Shown here: positions 47,216-59,268 of the stretch, piece after piece | How the letters are laid out: the number at the start of each line of letters is the position of its first letter | How positions within the stretch are numbered: the first letter of the stretch is position 1 | Assembly: GCA_023101885.1 (NCBI GenBank) | Contig: JALPQD010000415.1 | Coordinates: forward strand, 329,273-393,272 | Direction: 5' to 3' | From: Typhlomys cinereus | Taxonomy: Eukaryota; Chordata; Mammalia; Rodentia; Platacanthomyidae | DNA length: 64,000 nucleotides | Made by a program: the position numbers and the translations under genes | Notes under the pieces: generated by a model | Seen by the model: the letters and a program-made list of their open reading frames with translations, nothing else | Database searches by the model: none | Told to the model about the DNA's origin: nothing

Positions 47216-47491
47216 AATGAATTACACGCAGAAGGAAGAACTAAAAATGAAGAGCAGACACGACAGAAACACAAAATAGCACGACAAGCAAGAACGACAA
47301 CAAACGCAAAGAAAGACAGAACCGAAATAGAAAAAGAAACTATCTCCACTCAATCTCCATAACTTTACAGTAACTTCATTGCATCAAAATATGGGAAAAT
47401 ATTCCCTGGATTGCTGATGAACAGCACAGGTCACAGAGTCCACTGAATATGGGAATCTAAATTTGGGAAACAGACAAACATATTTGTAGCA

Positions 47492-47492
<1 letters not shown>

Positions 47493-47541
<49 letters not shown>
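47493..47541. repeat. (GA)n microsatellite
   Basis: About 24 uninterrupted AG units. Followed by GAGCTACCCTGAAGGGCACAG, not recognised. Confidence 0.96.
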
Positions 47542-47545
<4 letters not shown>

Positions 47546-48524
47546 CTACCCTGAAGGGCACAGCTGAGTCTGCAATCATCTCATCATCTCTAGGGTCTTT
47601 CACAAATGTTTGTGAAGGAAGAGGCAACTGAAGGACACTTTCGAGTCTCCGGCTAAATGCAGGACCTCTTATAAGCAACTTGAACTTCAAGAGGACACCC
47701 AGGACTCTCTAGGATCCATTGGCAATGCATGAAAGGCTTATTGGCTAAAAGGACTTTCATACTGCTTCTCACAAACCAATCCCTGCCTATTAAACCATAC
47801 TGATTTAGGAACCTAGGCTTATCTACATTCATGTATATATGTGCATTACTTTGTGTGTTTGTGTGTGTGTGTGTGAGTGTGTATGTGTGTGGGTGCAGAT
47901 AGGCGTGCTCTAGCCAGAAGCAATCCATTAAGGGCAAAACAGACTAAATACAATTTGTAAGACCATATAAGCAAACATGAGCTAGCAATAAGCTTTGAAA
48001 GCTGAGGAAATATAATCAGGAGATGCTACAACATTTCATACAAATGTCTCCAAATTTATGTCACATCACACAGAAGTATATATTATCCACCCATCAAAGT
48101 AAATAAATCCATGCACTAGAAATATTTTGAAAATGTCAAAATACTGGATATCATGCAAACACTTCAGTTTAGCTTCTATAAATAAATTTAAACCAATTAA
48201 AGAAACTGTTTTTAAAGAATAAAAAGAAATTGTGATAACCTATCAGATAAAAAATAACACAAAGATGGAATTAAGAAAGAAATAATTAGTTCTTTATCTG
48301 AAAATAAGAAACCGAAATAAAAAATTATGAAGGAATTAAGTAGATTAATCAAAAATAATCATTTTGATCTATAAAGTTAATCCGGGCTATGTAAAAAAAG
48401 ACAGAAAATTCATTGACTATATTATCTAAAATCAGCACAATGCATTATGCAAGCTGGCCTTTGTGTAGCAGTAGTGCCGAAATGAGAGGGAAAAGGAATG
48501 TATGGATTCTTAGTCACAGGTTAA
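47542..48524. other. No recognised gene; (GT)n-rich 47846-47890
   Basis: Apparently unique, A-rich after 48000. One imperfect GT microsatellite. Confidence 0.5.
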
Positions 48525-48845
48525 GCAGGAAAGGGCTTTTCATAGCATAGAGTTAGAGGGTGTAGCCCATCGTAGGTGGGGGGTCATGATACCATAATTA
48601 TGAAGCAATTACCCACATTGCATTCAAAGATAAGAATCAGAGTGATATAAAAACCATTATTCTAGTGGATTTTAACTTTTTATTTAGTTCTGGACCCCCT
48701 TATCCATGAAATATTTCTGTCTACCTTTAGAATGGATCTTCCCACTTCAGTTAAGCCATAGAAACTTCCTCCTAGACACAGTCTCAGGTGTACCTCTTTG
48801 AATATTCTATCTCCTGTCAAGTGAACAATATTAACCACCACAGAA
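48525..48845 (-). mobile_element. Rodent medium-reiterated repeat, antisense
   Basis: Plus strand: AGGGTGTAGCCCATCGTAGG, GGGGGTCATGATACCA, GGATCTTCCCACTTCAGTTA, CTCAGGTGTACCTC, ATCTCCTGTCAAGTGAACAA TATTAACCACCAC. This is the antisense order of the repeat at 25790 ('...tgtcaacttgac' at its 5' end). Confidence 0.65.
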
Positions 48846-49837
48846 TAGAGAATTTCTAATAACTCAGACCACTTTTAATTAAATGAGGAAAACACTACAG
48901 TCAGGTCTCAACAAATTCCTCATAGTTAAAACATAAAGAGATCAACAAACAAGTGTATGATAGGATTAAATACATAGCAAAGAATGGCCTCTGAAAGCAT
49001 AGAGAGTTACTTATCATGAACAAGGCTATTACAGTAAGATGAACACCTGACTCCATGAGAAAGAAGAGGACGGATAGTGCACAAGATAAAATGTTTGAAA
49101 TAATGAAAACATCAGAAACTAAATAAAACACAAAAAATCTGAAATCTAGAATCCAGCAATTTATCTTTCACAAAATTAAATAATTTTATCTGTGGATAAA
49201 GAAGAAGAGAATTTGTCTATAGTAGTGCTGCTATACAGGAATACTGACAAAACTTTTCAGTCTGAATCCATGTGACCCCTGAAAGAAGTTCAAGCCCAGA
49301 AATAAAATAAAATGATAAAGTAAATCTCTTTGCAAAAGAATGTTAAAATGAAGCTTTATCATCTCCGTATTTCTCAACTGATCTTCTAAAACATTCAGAG
49401 AATAATTTCTCTGAAATTCCATTATCAAACTTAAAATCAGCACATGTAAACAGCACAGTGAAGCAAAATGCTGATATTTTGGTGGAGTATGTGGCATCAG
49501 GTTGTAATTCTAATACACAGAAAATTTATTCAGGCGAGTTGCTCTTCTGTGTTTAAATTGGCCTATTCATTCATCATTCATTTATTCATTCATTCATTCA
49601 CTGACTGGCCTGGTCTATATGGCTCTTTTCACAAGCGCTACTCAGTCATGCTTCAGAATCCTAGTCCTTGTTCTCACCTGCACATGAGGAAGAAATCAGG
49701 GTCCTCAGACTCGCTGACTTTCTCTTAGATGAAACATGTTCCTCATTTAAAACATTTCTTGTATCTCACATGCTAGGTTTTCCTTTTGCCTTGCTACTTT
49801 GAAGAACATTAGAAGTCATCTTTCTCTAGTATTTTTC
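48846..49837. other. No recognised gene; (ATTC)n at about 49566-49601
   Basis: A-rich apparently unique DNA with a short CATT/ATTC repeat. Overlapping frames are short. Confidence 0.5.
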
Positions 49838-50095
49838 TATTTCATTGTGTATGTGTGTGTGTGTATGTGTGCGTGTGTTGATAAATCTTTGTACATACTA
49901 ACCAAGTACTCTACCACCAGTTATATCCCCAGACCTTTATTTAAATTTAGTTTTGTGGTTTAGACTAGGCAAGCCCACTAAGCTGCTTAGGCTAAACTTG
50001 AACTTACTCCATATACCAAGCAGACCTTGGATTTGTGATGTTTCTCCTTCAGTTTCCTAGGATTACAGTCCCATGCCAGTAAACCCAGCTGATTA
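49838..50095 (-). mobile_element. B1-dID-like composite SINE, antisense
   Basis: The plus strand carries a GT run, then an antisense ID part (CTAACCAAGTACTCTACCAC...TATATCCCCAGACC), then an antisense B1 part (CTTAGGCTAAACTTGAAC...TTTCCTAGGATTACAGTC CCATGCCAGTAAACCCAGCT). On the minus strand the order is B1 then ID, the arrangement of B1-dID SINEs, opposite to the B4-like element at 20091. Confidence 0.7.
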
Positions 50096-50510
50096 GCTAT
50101 AAGCTTTTTTTATTGAGAACTCTTACTGAAAGTGTAAATCAGTCATATCATTCCAATTAGGGAATTGTCAATAAAGAACCTCACTAACAGGTAACAATTT
50201 TTAATTAACTATAAGATATTCTTATGCCCACCTGTTTACCTCAATATTTACTGTGTTTAACTTAAACAGTGCATACAATGTCATTTCTTGGTCACTGTGC
50301 TTTCTCCCTAGTAGATTTTTTGGTCATTGAGTAAATGATTCAATGTTGGATTTAGCAGTCATGTGAGATGGTAAATCCTGTTTGGCAATCATCAGCCAAA
50401 CTGACTGGGTTTCTCAGCAGTATTTGAGATCTCTGTTACAAAGTCAAGACAAAAGGTATATTGTGCCCTCCATGAAGTTGTGTGAGTAGTTTTGCACTTC
50501 AGATATGGAT

Positions 50511-50544
<34 letters not shown>

Positions 50545-52262
50545 GAGATACATACATAAATACATACATACATATTTTCAAAAAACCTTTTCAGAATTAA
50601 ATATCTCACATTAACTAAATTAAAAGTAATTCCTGAAAGAGATATCAGTGTTACATTGGTCATCTGTGCTGTGGAAACATCTTCTATAGTGTGATAGCTG
50701 AAATAAAAGAAAAACAAAGTAAATATGAATCCTTTGAATTTTGAGCTCATATTTAGCGTCATTAACACTTTGGTCAGGCTAAAAGCATTGCCTTGACATT
50801 CCTCACAACTGGCAAAATCAGAAGAGAGAATTTTCATGTGTGCCATTGCAAATTTAAAAGAATGTAAATCGAATAAAATGCATTTTGCACCAAACTTAAT
50901 GAAATTTAATTTTATGTTTTCCAGTTTTGCTATTCACTTGACAGATTCACAATGTGTTGCATTCATTGTACTTGCCAATTATTACTGCACTGATGATCAC
51001 AAACGAGATAGTTAACAGGGAATTACAAGGACTAGGAAAGGAGACTTGTTTACCCTAATTTCCCGGGTTTTTGAATATTGTTTAATAGAAAAACTTGTGA
51101 AAGTCTATCAGTGCAACGTGGGGAAAGACAGAGGGACTGAATACATAAAATGGATGATTTAATTTAATTTAAATATAATGGTTAGATGCAGCAAATAACA
51201 AAGAAAAAAGAAAAACATAAATTGGTTCTTCTGTCATAAGAGTGATTGGTACTAAATAGAGAAATTTGCTTCATGGAAGGGGGTGGCATTTGTTTATACT
51301 TTGAGTTCCTTCTATTGACACAGCTCTAGAGTACTATACAACAGTCGTTTACAACAAAGGATTTTGTGATGCAAAATGTCAATAACACTGAGGATGAGAA
51401 AGTCTCTAGTAGAGTACCCCAAATGTTTAAAAATAAATGTTATGTTTCATAAAATATTTTGTCTGTCTATAATTATTTGTCAAAAAAGGATTATAGTAAA
51501 TGAAGAAATCCTAGATCTGAGTTGGAAAGATAATCACATAGGATTGGCTGACATTCAAACCTCAGCTCCAAATGTAACTTTGTGAAGGTTAAATTTCTTT
51601 TAACTTCATCCAAATCAGGATGGGATTTGTGTCTGGAGAGATTACAAATTCTGGTCATCCTCTGACACATTTCCTTATCTGTTGAAGAATACATAAAAAA
51701 TGCCAGTCAGGAACATATCGCTTGTCAGTTTTGTCTCTTTTTCTCCCTCAGCTCCTTTTCTCCAGCCTGATCAAAATACAACAGAGACAGACAGGTTGTG
51801 TGTGTGGAAGGGGAAATGCTGGAAAGAACCTAAATAGCTAATCCCTATGATGCTAGTCTTCACCAAAGACAGTGTGCAAGACCTCAAAGGAGGATCCTTT
51901 AAATTTGACAGCATTGGTTCCTATGACAGTCTCTGATAGACTGAGATTCCAGATATGCCTTCAGAATCTGAGGCAATTGTAACTTTATCTCAAAAATTTA
52001 TCTTTGGACCAGATTTTTTTTATTTTTAAATTACTATTTCTCCAGCAGTTTTAGAGATCGCTGACCTATGACTGATTCTCTCCCCTGTTCTTGAGATATT
52101 AATTTAAAAATATATGAGTACAGAATTTGTACTAATGAATTCATAATTCCAGTTAAGATAACCAAAAATATTTTAGAAAACAAAAGTTGCCACTTTAATT
52201 GTCATATCAAACTAGCATTATGTTAGAGAATATGGCATTTGCATATAATTGGGAGAATGCCT
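50096..52262. other. 2.2 kb with no recognised gene; (GACA)n/(CATA)n at 50511-50575
   Basis: AT-rich apparently unique DNA. The only clear feature is a GACA tetranucleotide array followed by ACATACATA. The minus frame at 50499-50846 starts in it. Confidence 0.55.
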
Positions 52263-52380
52263 TTATTTAGATAGAAAGGTGTTACTTTATCTGTGTATTT
52301 TATGATAGTTCTAGCTCTATCTTATTTAGATAGAAAGGTGTTACTTTATCTGTGTATTTTATGATAGTTCTAGCTCTATC
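52263..52380. repeat. Perfect 59-bp tandem duplication (two units)
   Basis: Units 52263-52321 and 52322-52380 are identical over all 59 bases, starting TTATTTAGATAGAAAGGTG and ending TTCTAGCTCTATC. Flanks do not continue the period. Confidence 0.97.
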
Positions 52381-52599
52381 TTTGGTATTTTGTCTTAGAG
52401 ACACATGACAGGAGGTAAAGAAGGTCCCATTTGGCTCAAGAACTTCAACACTTCTCTTGTCTCTCTCTCCTGGTTATGAAGGGGCACTGCGGAACCCTCC
52501 AGAAGGTGCTTTGTGTCACACACAGGCAAAGGTGCTAATTCTTGGCCGGTAGTCTGTTCTCCAGCACTTCAGCCTTCACATGGTCCTGCATCTTCTACC

Positions 52600-53520
52600 A
52601 CCATCTCACTCACTTTAAACAACTTTCCACTTTGTAGACAATGCCAGAGACATTCCCTACAGTCCCCCGAACACTCGCACCCACCCATGCACATTGCCCT
52701 CACAGCCTCCACATTCACACCTGCAGCCACAGTTCTGGATCCTACCCCAAGGCTCACACTGAGTCCTGGATCTCGTCTCTTCTTCCTGCTCAGGTTCATG
52801 ACTCTACCCATCTTCCTTCATCAAGTTTTTGTTCTCTTCTGGCCATCCTCCACAGTCATTCAAGCAGACTTTACCTCTGTGACCTTAAAAACTTTCTTCC
52901 CCCAATCCACTCTTTGCTGACTACTGCTGCCAATTTTACCTACAGTAAGACTATCTCTCCAAAGAGTTACCTTTATTCATTGTTTCCAGCTCTTCTGTGA
53001 CTGGTCATGCCCACAGTTCCACTGAAATTGCTCTGTCAGGGCCACCAAGGCCTTCCAAGTAGGAAAATGTAATAGTCACGCCTCACTACTCACCTTGACA
53101 TCATATTTGGCACAGTTAATTAGTCCTTTCTCAGAGAGCTTTCCTGTGCTTGGCCTCACAGACATTTCCTTTTACTCCAGTACATGATTCTTAATATCAC
53201 TTGGCCAATTCCCCTTCCCTTTGATATATTCTGTTGAAATAGACATCAGCCCAACCCATAAAAGTCCAATTATCTGGGCAGTAAGAGTCACATTGGCTAT
53301 GCAATCTATATGTTGGAGACTACTTATAAGCTGATAACTCTGAGATATATATTTCTAATCCAAATACATGTTGTACAATATAGACTTAGATGACTGTTTG
53401 CTTACATGCTTAGAGAATGAAATATAGTCTGAACTTATCTACTCACAGCTGAAACTTTTATCTCTTCTCATATCTCTCTAAATAATATCCTTCCACATGT
53501 CCTTTTATCACAGGTAATTT
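52600..53520 (+). mobile_element. Old L2-type LINE fragment, sense
   Basis: Follows the order of a mammalian L2 ORF region: CATGCCCACAGTTCCACTG AAATTGCTCTG then GGCCACCAAGGCCTTCC (the segment just before the RT 'LLDLSAAFDT' motif), CTTGACATCATATTTGGCAC AGTTAATTAGTCC, and TATAAGCTGATAACTCTGAG ATATATATTTC at 53325-53355 (the region of the YADD motif). No frame survives. The 135-codon frame at 52513-52920 lies in this remnant. It is a very old, non-functional insertion. Confidence 0.6.
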
Positions 53521-53644
53521 TTGTTTCTTAGAATGAAGATATATATTTACCCTTTTCTACAATTACTTCCCAGATCTAATTAGCCAGAAGACCTTTCTCA
53601 ATTTGATTCCAAAGCATCTTCAGAATCATATCTACATGATTAAT

Positions 53645-54030
53645 GTGAGCCGAATGGTGTCATGTCTTGTTATAGCTCAGAATGTGAGCATATTTGGAAA
53701 TAAATTCCTACAGAAGTCACCATGTGAATAACATAAGGACGTCAGAGTAAGCTTGGCTGCAGTGACAGGCAATCTCATTGGAAACAGATATACAGAAGCA
53801 GAGACATGAAACAGACAGAGGAAAGATGTCCGTGTACAAACGGATAATCCAGGTGACAAATGCACAGGCCAAGGATGAACCAGGACCACAAAAAAATCTC
53901 CACCAAATCTGGAGCAATTGAGGAAATTCCCTTCTGCTATGAGTTGTAATTTCAGAACTGTGGCCTCCCTAATTGTGAGTTTATCATTGTTGTTCTGAAC
54001 CACTTCATGTGTAGTCAGACCAATTAACAC
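53645..54030 (+). mobile_element. MLT1/MaLR-like LTR, sense
   Basis: CTCAGAATGTGAGCATATTTGG, AAGTCACCATGTG, GAAACAGACAGAGGAAAGATG, GAACTGTGGCCTCCCTAATTG TGAG and a terminal CAATTAACACA fit the order of old MaLR LTRs ('ctcagaatgtgactgtatttgg ... cagaggga ... cctccagaactgtgag ... actaataca'). It sits inside the L2 remnant. No exact TSD seen. Confidence 0.55.
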
Positions 54031-54049
54031 AACCTAATAATGTACCCAG

Positions 54050-54290
54050 ACTTCCAGTGAGATGATTGTACTCACGTACCAACTAGCCCCTGTTTCCATT
54101 CCCATCCAACACAGTTGTTCTTCTCTGTTACCAATCCTTCTAAAGTTATCCCTTTTACTCTAATAGAAGACAAACATCATCAACATAGCCTAGAAGTTTC
54201 AACATTACTGTCTTAAATCCCTGTACATGGACTTCTCATTCTTTCTGATTCTGCTGCTCTTGCTTTTGGTATTAAGTAGAACACTTTTAA
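54050..54290 (+). mobile_element. Possible continuation of the L2 LINE
   Basis: ACTAGCCCCTGTTTCCATTCC and the pyrimidine-rich sequence that follows resemble the part of L2 downstream of the YADD region. If so, the MLT1-like LTR split one L2. Weak by eye. Confidence 0.3.
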
Positions 54291-55376
54291 TTTTCATGGA
54301 GACTGGGATTTCCTAATATCTGGATGCTCAAGAGAATTCCAGGCCAAAAAAAAAAATTGTAACTGTTCATTATATGGGACAGAGGTCCATCTGTAGTAGG
54401 AATTTTGCATTTAGTTTTGTGCTCTTCAGAATGAATGATAAGCAAGCAGCCTATTTATAATTGGCTTGCCTCACTTAAAGCCTTTTGTCATGGTTTTCAC
54501 ATGGTCTACACATTCATTGTGTTTAAACCGTCCTCCTCGCTCTTGGACCCGAATCTATCTTATTGCTGAGTTTCCTTTTGTCTACCATGCACTGGCCTTA
54601 TAAAATAGCATCCAATCCATCTATGGCTACTGTGTCTTGTTGGCCTACTCTTCTGAGAATGTGGCCAACATCTTAGAGTATATTCTCTGAAACACCATCT
54701 GTATTCATCCAAATAAAAAACATAAAAAAATCCAACTGAATTATTACTTTAAGGACACTTTTCAAATCATCATAATAGCTATAATTTATCCTGAACTCTT
54801 CAGTACCAGTTTATAAATAGTGGTGAATGCTTCTGACTTCCCATTGCTATGAAGGTAATATATAAAAAACTGTGAATTTGTAAATATGATGTTTTAAAGT
54901 AGCAATTATTTTTTATCTATGCTAACTTCACTTTGGTTTTGGAAAGATCCTGGTTCAGTATTTGCCCACACTCATTTACACACACATATATTCCCACTCA
55001 TATTTGTATACAGCTTCACACAACTGTTTCAAGGCTACATATATATCATCTGTCTACTAAATGTCAGACAGTTGAATTTAGCAAGGATTAAGGGATGAAT
55101 GTAATGAAGTCTCTGTTCACATAAGGATACTTGATGACAGATAGAAGCATACATCACATACATACATAGATAGATGACAGATAGATGGATGGATAGATAG
55201 ATATTAGATAATAGAATATGGGGGATACAAGAATTAAAAGATAAACACAAGAGCACAAGAACATTTTTGGACACACAATTAATATAATTATGTTAGGGAT
55301 GCTATGGTAAATCACTGTAATTAGGGATTTTTAAAATTAAAGTTAAACTAATAGTAAAAAGAATTTATTAAGTTTG
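54291..55376. other. No recognised gene; (GATA)n-type array 55137-55206
   Basis: Apparently unique AT-rich DNA. An interrupted array of GATA, GACA, GATG and CATA units is the only clear feature. Confidence 0.55.
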
Positions 55377-55724
55377 TGTCATAGTTTGAATGTGAATTAT
55401 CCCCCAAAGTCTCATGTGCTTTCTTTTTTATCTGCTGTTATCTTTTGGGAAGGTCGCGGTACCTTTCTGGAGGAGGACACATCACAGTGGGTAGGTCTGG
55501 ATGTTGGTTATCCCTGCCCTGCTTTTCCTAGCGTTCTATTCTTACAGTTTGCTGCTTGCTCTAAGCCTAAATCTCCTTCAGCTTATGTTGCCTGCCATGA
55601 TTTTCCCACCATAATGCACTGGTATTCTCTTCTGGAGCGGTAAGAAAAATAATTCTTCCTTTTTCCCCTTAAGTAGCTTGAGTGTGAGTGTTGTCTCATA
55701 GCAGCAGAAAGAGTAGATGTAACA
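55377..55724 (+). mobile_element. Solo LTR, sense (ERVL-MaLR type), about 348 bp
   Basis: Starts TGTCATAGTTTGAATGTGAA and ends GAGTAGATGTAACA. Contains CATGATTTTCCCACCATAATG, AAAAATAATTCTTCC and CTTAAGTAGCTTGAGTGTGA GTGTTGTCTCATAGCAGC, parallel to the antisense LTRs at 37738 and 44896. More diverged than those; the flanking GTTTG/GACTG is only a weak TSD. Confidence 0.7.
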
Positions 55725-56685
55725 GACTGGGAATTCATAATCTGGATTGAAGATTGGTTTTATTCTAAACCAATTTCCTCTATTTATTAGTTCTCTTGAT
55801 TTATATATATATAAACTTCTAATATATTTCTTTTCCCCCAAAGTGACTCCTGCTTAACAGTTAAGTGATACTCTACAGACAGAGTAACTGCTAAATAAAT
55901 GGTATTATTTACTATATCTATCATTTATATCATCTTAATATTTAGGATTTCTTTGATTTTTATGCATATCTTCTCCAAAATTATGACAATGTGTGGGCAT
56001 ATGTGTGCATGCATATATTTCAGCAACAGGAAAGAATTCAAACATGTGCAGAAGGAATGTACACCTGGGTTTGGAAGTAACTCACATCCTGGTTTTGGCA
56101 TGAGTATAGAGAAAACTGGTTTAGTCTAGTGACAGCATTTCGAAATGTCATGTGTTTAAGCAGTGAAACAAGATCTTGGTGCTATTATAAAAGATTGAGA
56201 ACACCTGCATTTGTGATCCAGGCAGGTCTCTTGTTATATTCCTTAAAATGAGAATAGATCCGTAAGTCCACAAGCTTCTATATAACCTCTAGTGATCATC
56301 TTTTAAGTATACACAAGGTAATGTTCTAGGTTTAAAATCACACAGATCACTCCAATACCCTATCTTCTGGGAACCAGTGTATATAGTTGAATCTCTGACT
56401 TTACATAAATTTCAAGGATGTGAACTCGTTGATCTCAATGTATGCATTTTCCTTCACTCACTTAGCTTTAGATCCTAAGGTTTCCGCTATGAGTTCCCAT
56501 TCTATGGGCATAATAACAGCTACCTATAGAGAAGTTTGTTGTATTATCTTCCTACCTATAGGTTTATTGGCTGTCTTCCTTATTGACATATTTCTTCCCT
56601 TTTTTTAGGTTCTTGTTCTAGTTTACAGTAACAGGAATGTGTATCATTCTAACAAGCAGGTCTTGAATCCAATAAGTTTATACAA

Positions 56686-56699
56686 ATTACCATGGCAAC
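56686..56699. promoter_or_regulatory. X-box / RFX-like motif
   Basis: ATTACCATGGCAAC is one base from the palindromic RFX-binding consensus GTTNCCATGGNAAC. It is followed by AGGTGACC, a nuclear-receptor-half-site-like string. Sequence match only; no nearby gene or promoter is seen. Confidence 0.4.
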
Positions 56700-57056
56700 A
56701 GGTGACCACCAGTATAACAGTGGCATGAGTACCAAGTTTGGAAAATTTAATGAGTACATATTTACCTGGGCAAACGGAATTAAAAAATTAGACACATTTC
56801 ACCTTATGTTTCCCAAATATTTTAAAATTTGGTGGGTAATTTTTTTCTAGTAATTGTTGAAGAAAGAAAATTGTTGATATATTTTAGTTATTTGAATGCT
56901 TATTATATTCAATTTTATAAATAATAAATAAGTAAGAAAAATGATGGTAAACACTTTGTCTGTAGCTTTTCATTCATTATTTGACTTTTTGTTCCCTAAT
57001 TTCCACACCTTTCAGTCTTCAAAAAATAAGTCTCTGAAAAAAATCCTTGCATTATG

Positions 57057-57058
<2 letters not shown>

Positions 57059-57102
<44 letters not shown>

Positions 57103-57114
57103 GTTTGATTGTGT
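57059..57114. repeat. (GT)n microsatellite
   Basis: GT run interrupted once by GC near its end. Confidence 0.95.
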
Positions 57115-58189
57115 ATATGCTAATACCACAAATCAGTCTTTTTCACCATTTATTTTCTTAGAGTGAATTTACTTTTATGCAGCTAGTTCTCCAAAAATGC
57201 AAACAGAGCTACCGCAACATGCTAATAGTCCATAGGATTTTGGAGCACACTCATAACAAAAAGTAACAAGGAAAACATTTGAAATCATCTTGTTTCTATA
57301 TAATAGAAATAAGATGAAGTGATGCTAAGCACTTTTTACAATATAAATTTCACAAAGAATGTTTGCCATTTCTAATGCATTCTTAGTCATAAAAACCTTG
57401 TCAAATATTGCATAATCTATAATGGTGCATAATTCTTACCTACTTTTAAAGCAAAATGTTATCATCCACCAAATGATTATGAAGTAGTATTTTCTAAAGT
57501 TCAGTAAGTAATAAATTTTAAGCTAAATCATTATCCATTACAATTATTTATTCATTAATTCATATTTATCCCAAGTATGCATGGTAATAGAAACTCATTG
57601 ATAAATCATGAAACAATATTGTTGACCTTGTAGATCTCATTGCACAGTGAAGACAGTCAGGTAATACCTGTATGTTAGATTGATAAGGAGATACATATTG
57701 TGACCAAGTGTCAGAGTACTCATTAGATACGCAAATGCTTGTGGAATGTCTGTACTGTGATGGAAAGTGAGCTGCAGAAGAATGTTAAGAGACAGTTCTA
57801 ATAAAATATGCAGAAAGATCTGCCAATAGAATTCAAAAACACCAGAATTGGGTAACACAGGATTTGGTAAAGACATGAAGAAAGTACGGTCACTCAGGTA
57901 GAAGCCTGATTAAGAAGGGAGATGTATTTTGAGAGGGACAAATAATATATACCACAGAGTCCCAGAGTCAGTTGTTCTGACTGGGCCAGCAATGGTATTT
58001 TTTTTGTCCTTCCCCTTGCCAGAGACTGGGCAAGGGGGTCGGTGGATAATAAGGGAGAAGAGAGGGTAATTAAGCTCACGGATTCTTCATAGCACATGAA
58101 AATTTTCTTAAAGTAGGAGTTTGAGGAAAATCAAGCTCCTCTGTAAAATATTTTAATAGTAAATACACTGAGGTGTTTACTGCAAAACT

Positions 58190-58390
58190 TGTTGATACTG
58201 TGCCTCTGAAAGTCATTTCCCCCAAGACCATCTATATTTGGAAAGATAATTTTTGCAGGAATGAGTTATTTTAAGATGGATTTTGTTGGATGAGACTCTA
58301 CTCCACAATTAAGGCCTGTTATTCCATAAGAAGACATGACCCACAGAGATGAGCATAGGAAAGAAAATCCTGTGAAGATGGAAGTAGAGA
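58190..58390 (+). mobile_element. MLT1/MaLR-like LTR fragment, sense
   Basis: ATATTTGGAAAGATAATTTT, GGATGAGACTCTACTCCACA ATTAAGGCCTG, TATTCCATAAGAAGACATGA CCCACAGAGATGAGCA and CCTGTGAAGATGG follow the middle of old MaLR LTRs ('gtatttggagatag ... tccttataagaagaggaca cagagaca ... gtgaagaca'). Ends lost. Confidence 0.5.
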
Positions 58391-59268
58391 CTTTAATGAT
58401 TCATCTGTAAGATGTGAAAAGAATCTTTGGGACAAACAAAAATGCATGAAGCAGTAAAGGACAGCTCTCCCACAGCCCCCAAATTAGTGTAAATTTGTCC
58501 AAAACATGATTTCAGATTTTTGTACTCACAAAATTTAAGACAATATACTTCTTTTGTATAAAACAACATAGCTGACAATTTTATTTTTAAATTATGGGAC
58601 TGGAAAATGGGAAGTAGAAAAAAAAAGATATGGCCAACATGATTCATTTAATCTGAATAATAAAGCCAAGAACATGTACATTTCAATGTAATTGGAGGGC
58701 CAATAAAGTATATGAAAAGTGTCAGTTGATTGATATTTATCACATGCCTGCTCCCCTGTAACCTACAAACTCTTACCCCTCTCATTTATAATCCTAATCA
58801 GAGTTTTAATATTTCTTCACTCTCTTTGCTTTTCTTATTTATTTGTCAACCACACAAATTACATGGTGATCCTTGTTAATTGGATGTATCACACAGAGCC
58901 TATCAGACTAGATTCTAGTTTTCCCAGAATCCAATTATTGCAATGTGCTGTTTTGTGTTCTACATCCTTAAGGCAATTTAGTCTCTTAAGGAGCTACTTA
59001 GAATCAGATATATGAGTGAACAAATAGAGCTGAGAAAAGCTTCAACCTGATTCCCACCTCATTCATTTTATGTTCTGCCAGGCAGTAGAGTGAAAACCAT
59101 TCACAAACATTCATAAAGTTCAGAAATAGTATTAATGAATTTGCTCTTATGCAGATTGCTACAATAAGTGATCTGAATATAAGCAGGAAAAGATGAAGTG
59201 ATTGGCAGGGATATTAAATGGTGGAAAAAGAGACCAGCAGCCTTTTCTTTGTATTCTTGCTGATCATA
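58391..59268. other. No recognised feature
   Basis: AT-rich apparently unique DNA, target region of the following L1. An A-run lies near 58619. Confidence 0.5.

Larger units (their letters stand above)
55725..58189. other. 2.5 kb with no recognised gene
   Basis: AT-rich apparently unique DNA. (GT)n at 57059-57114. A strong RFX/X-box-like motif lies at 56686-56699 (see next entry). Confidence 0.55.

Noticed and set aside
46924..47349. 141-codon minus frame rich in Pro, Ser and Leu with a hydrophobic start
   Set aside because: Composition of the purine tract on the opposite strand; not a membrane protein gene.
52513..53000. Overlapping 135- and 119-codon plus frames
   Set aside because: They fall in the L2-like remnant and do not follow one L2 frame; not a host gene.
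50511..55206. GACA and GATA arrays as possible CRISPR-like or satellite structure
   Set aside because: Plain tetranucleotide microsatellites without spacers.
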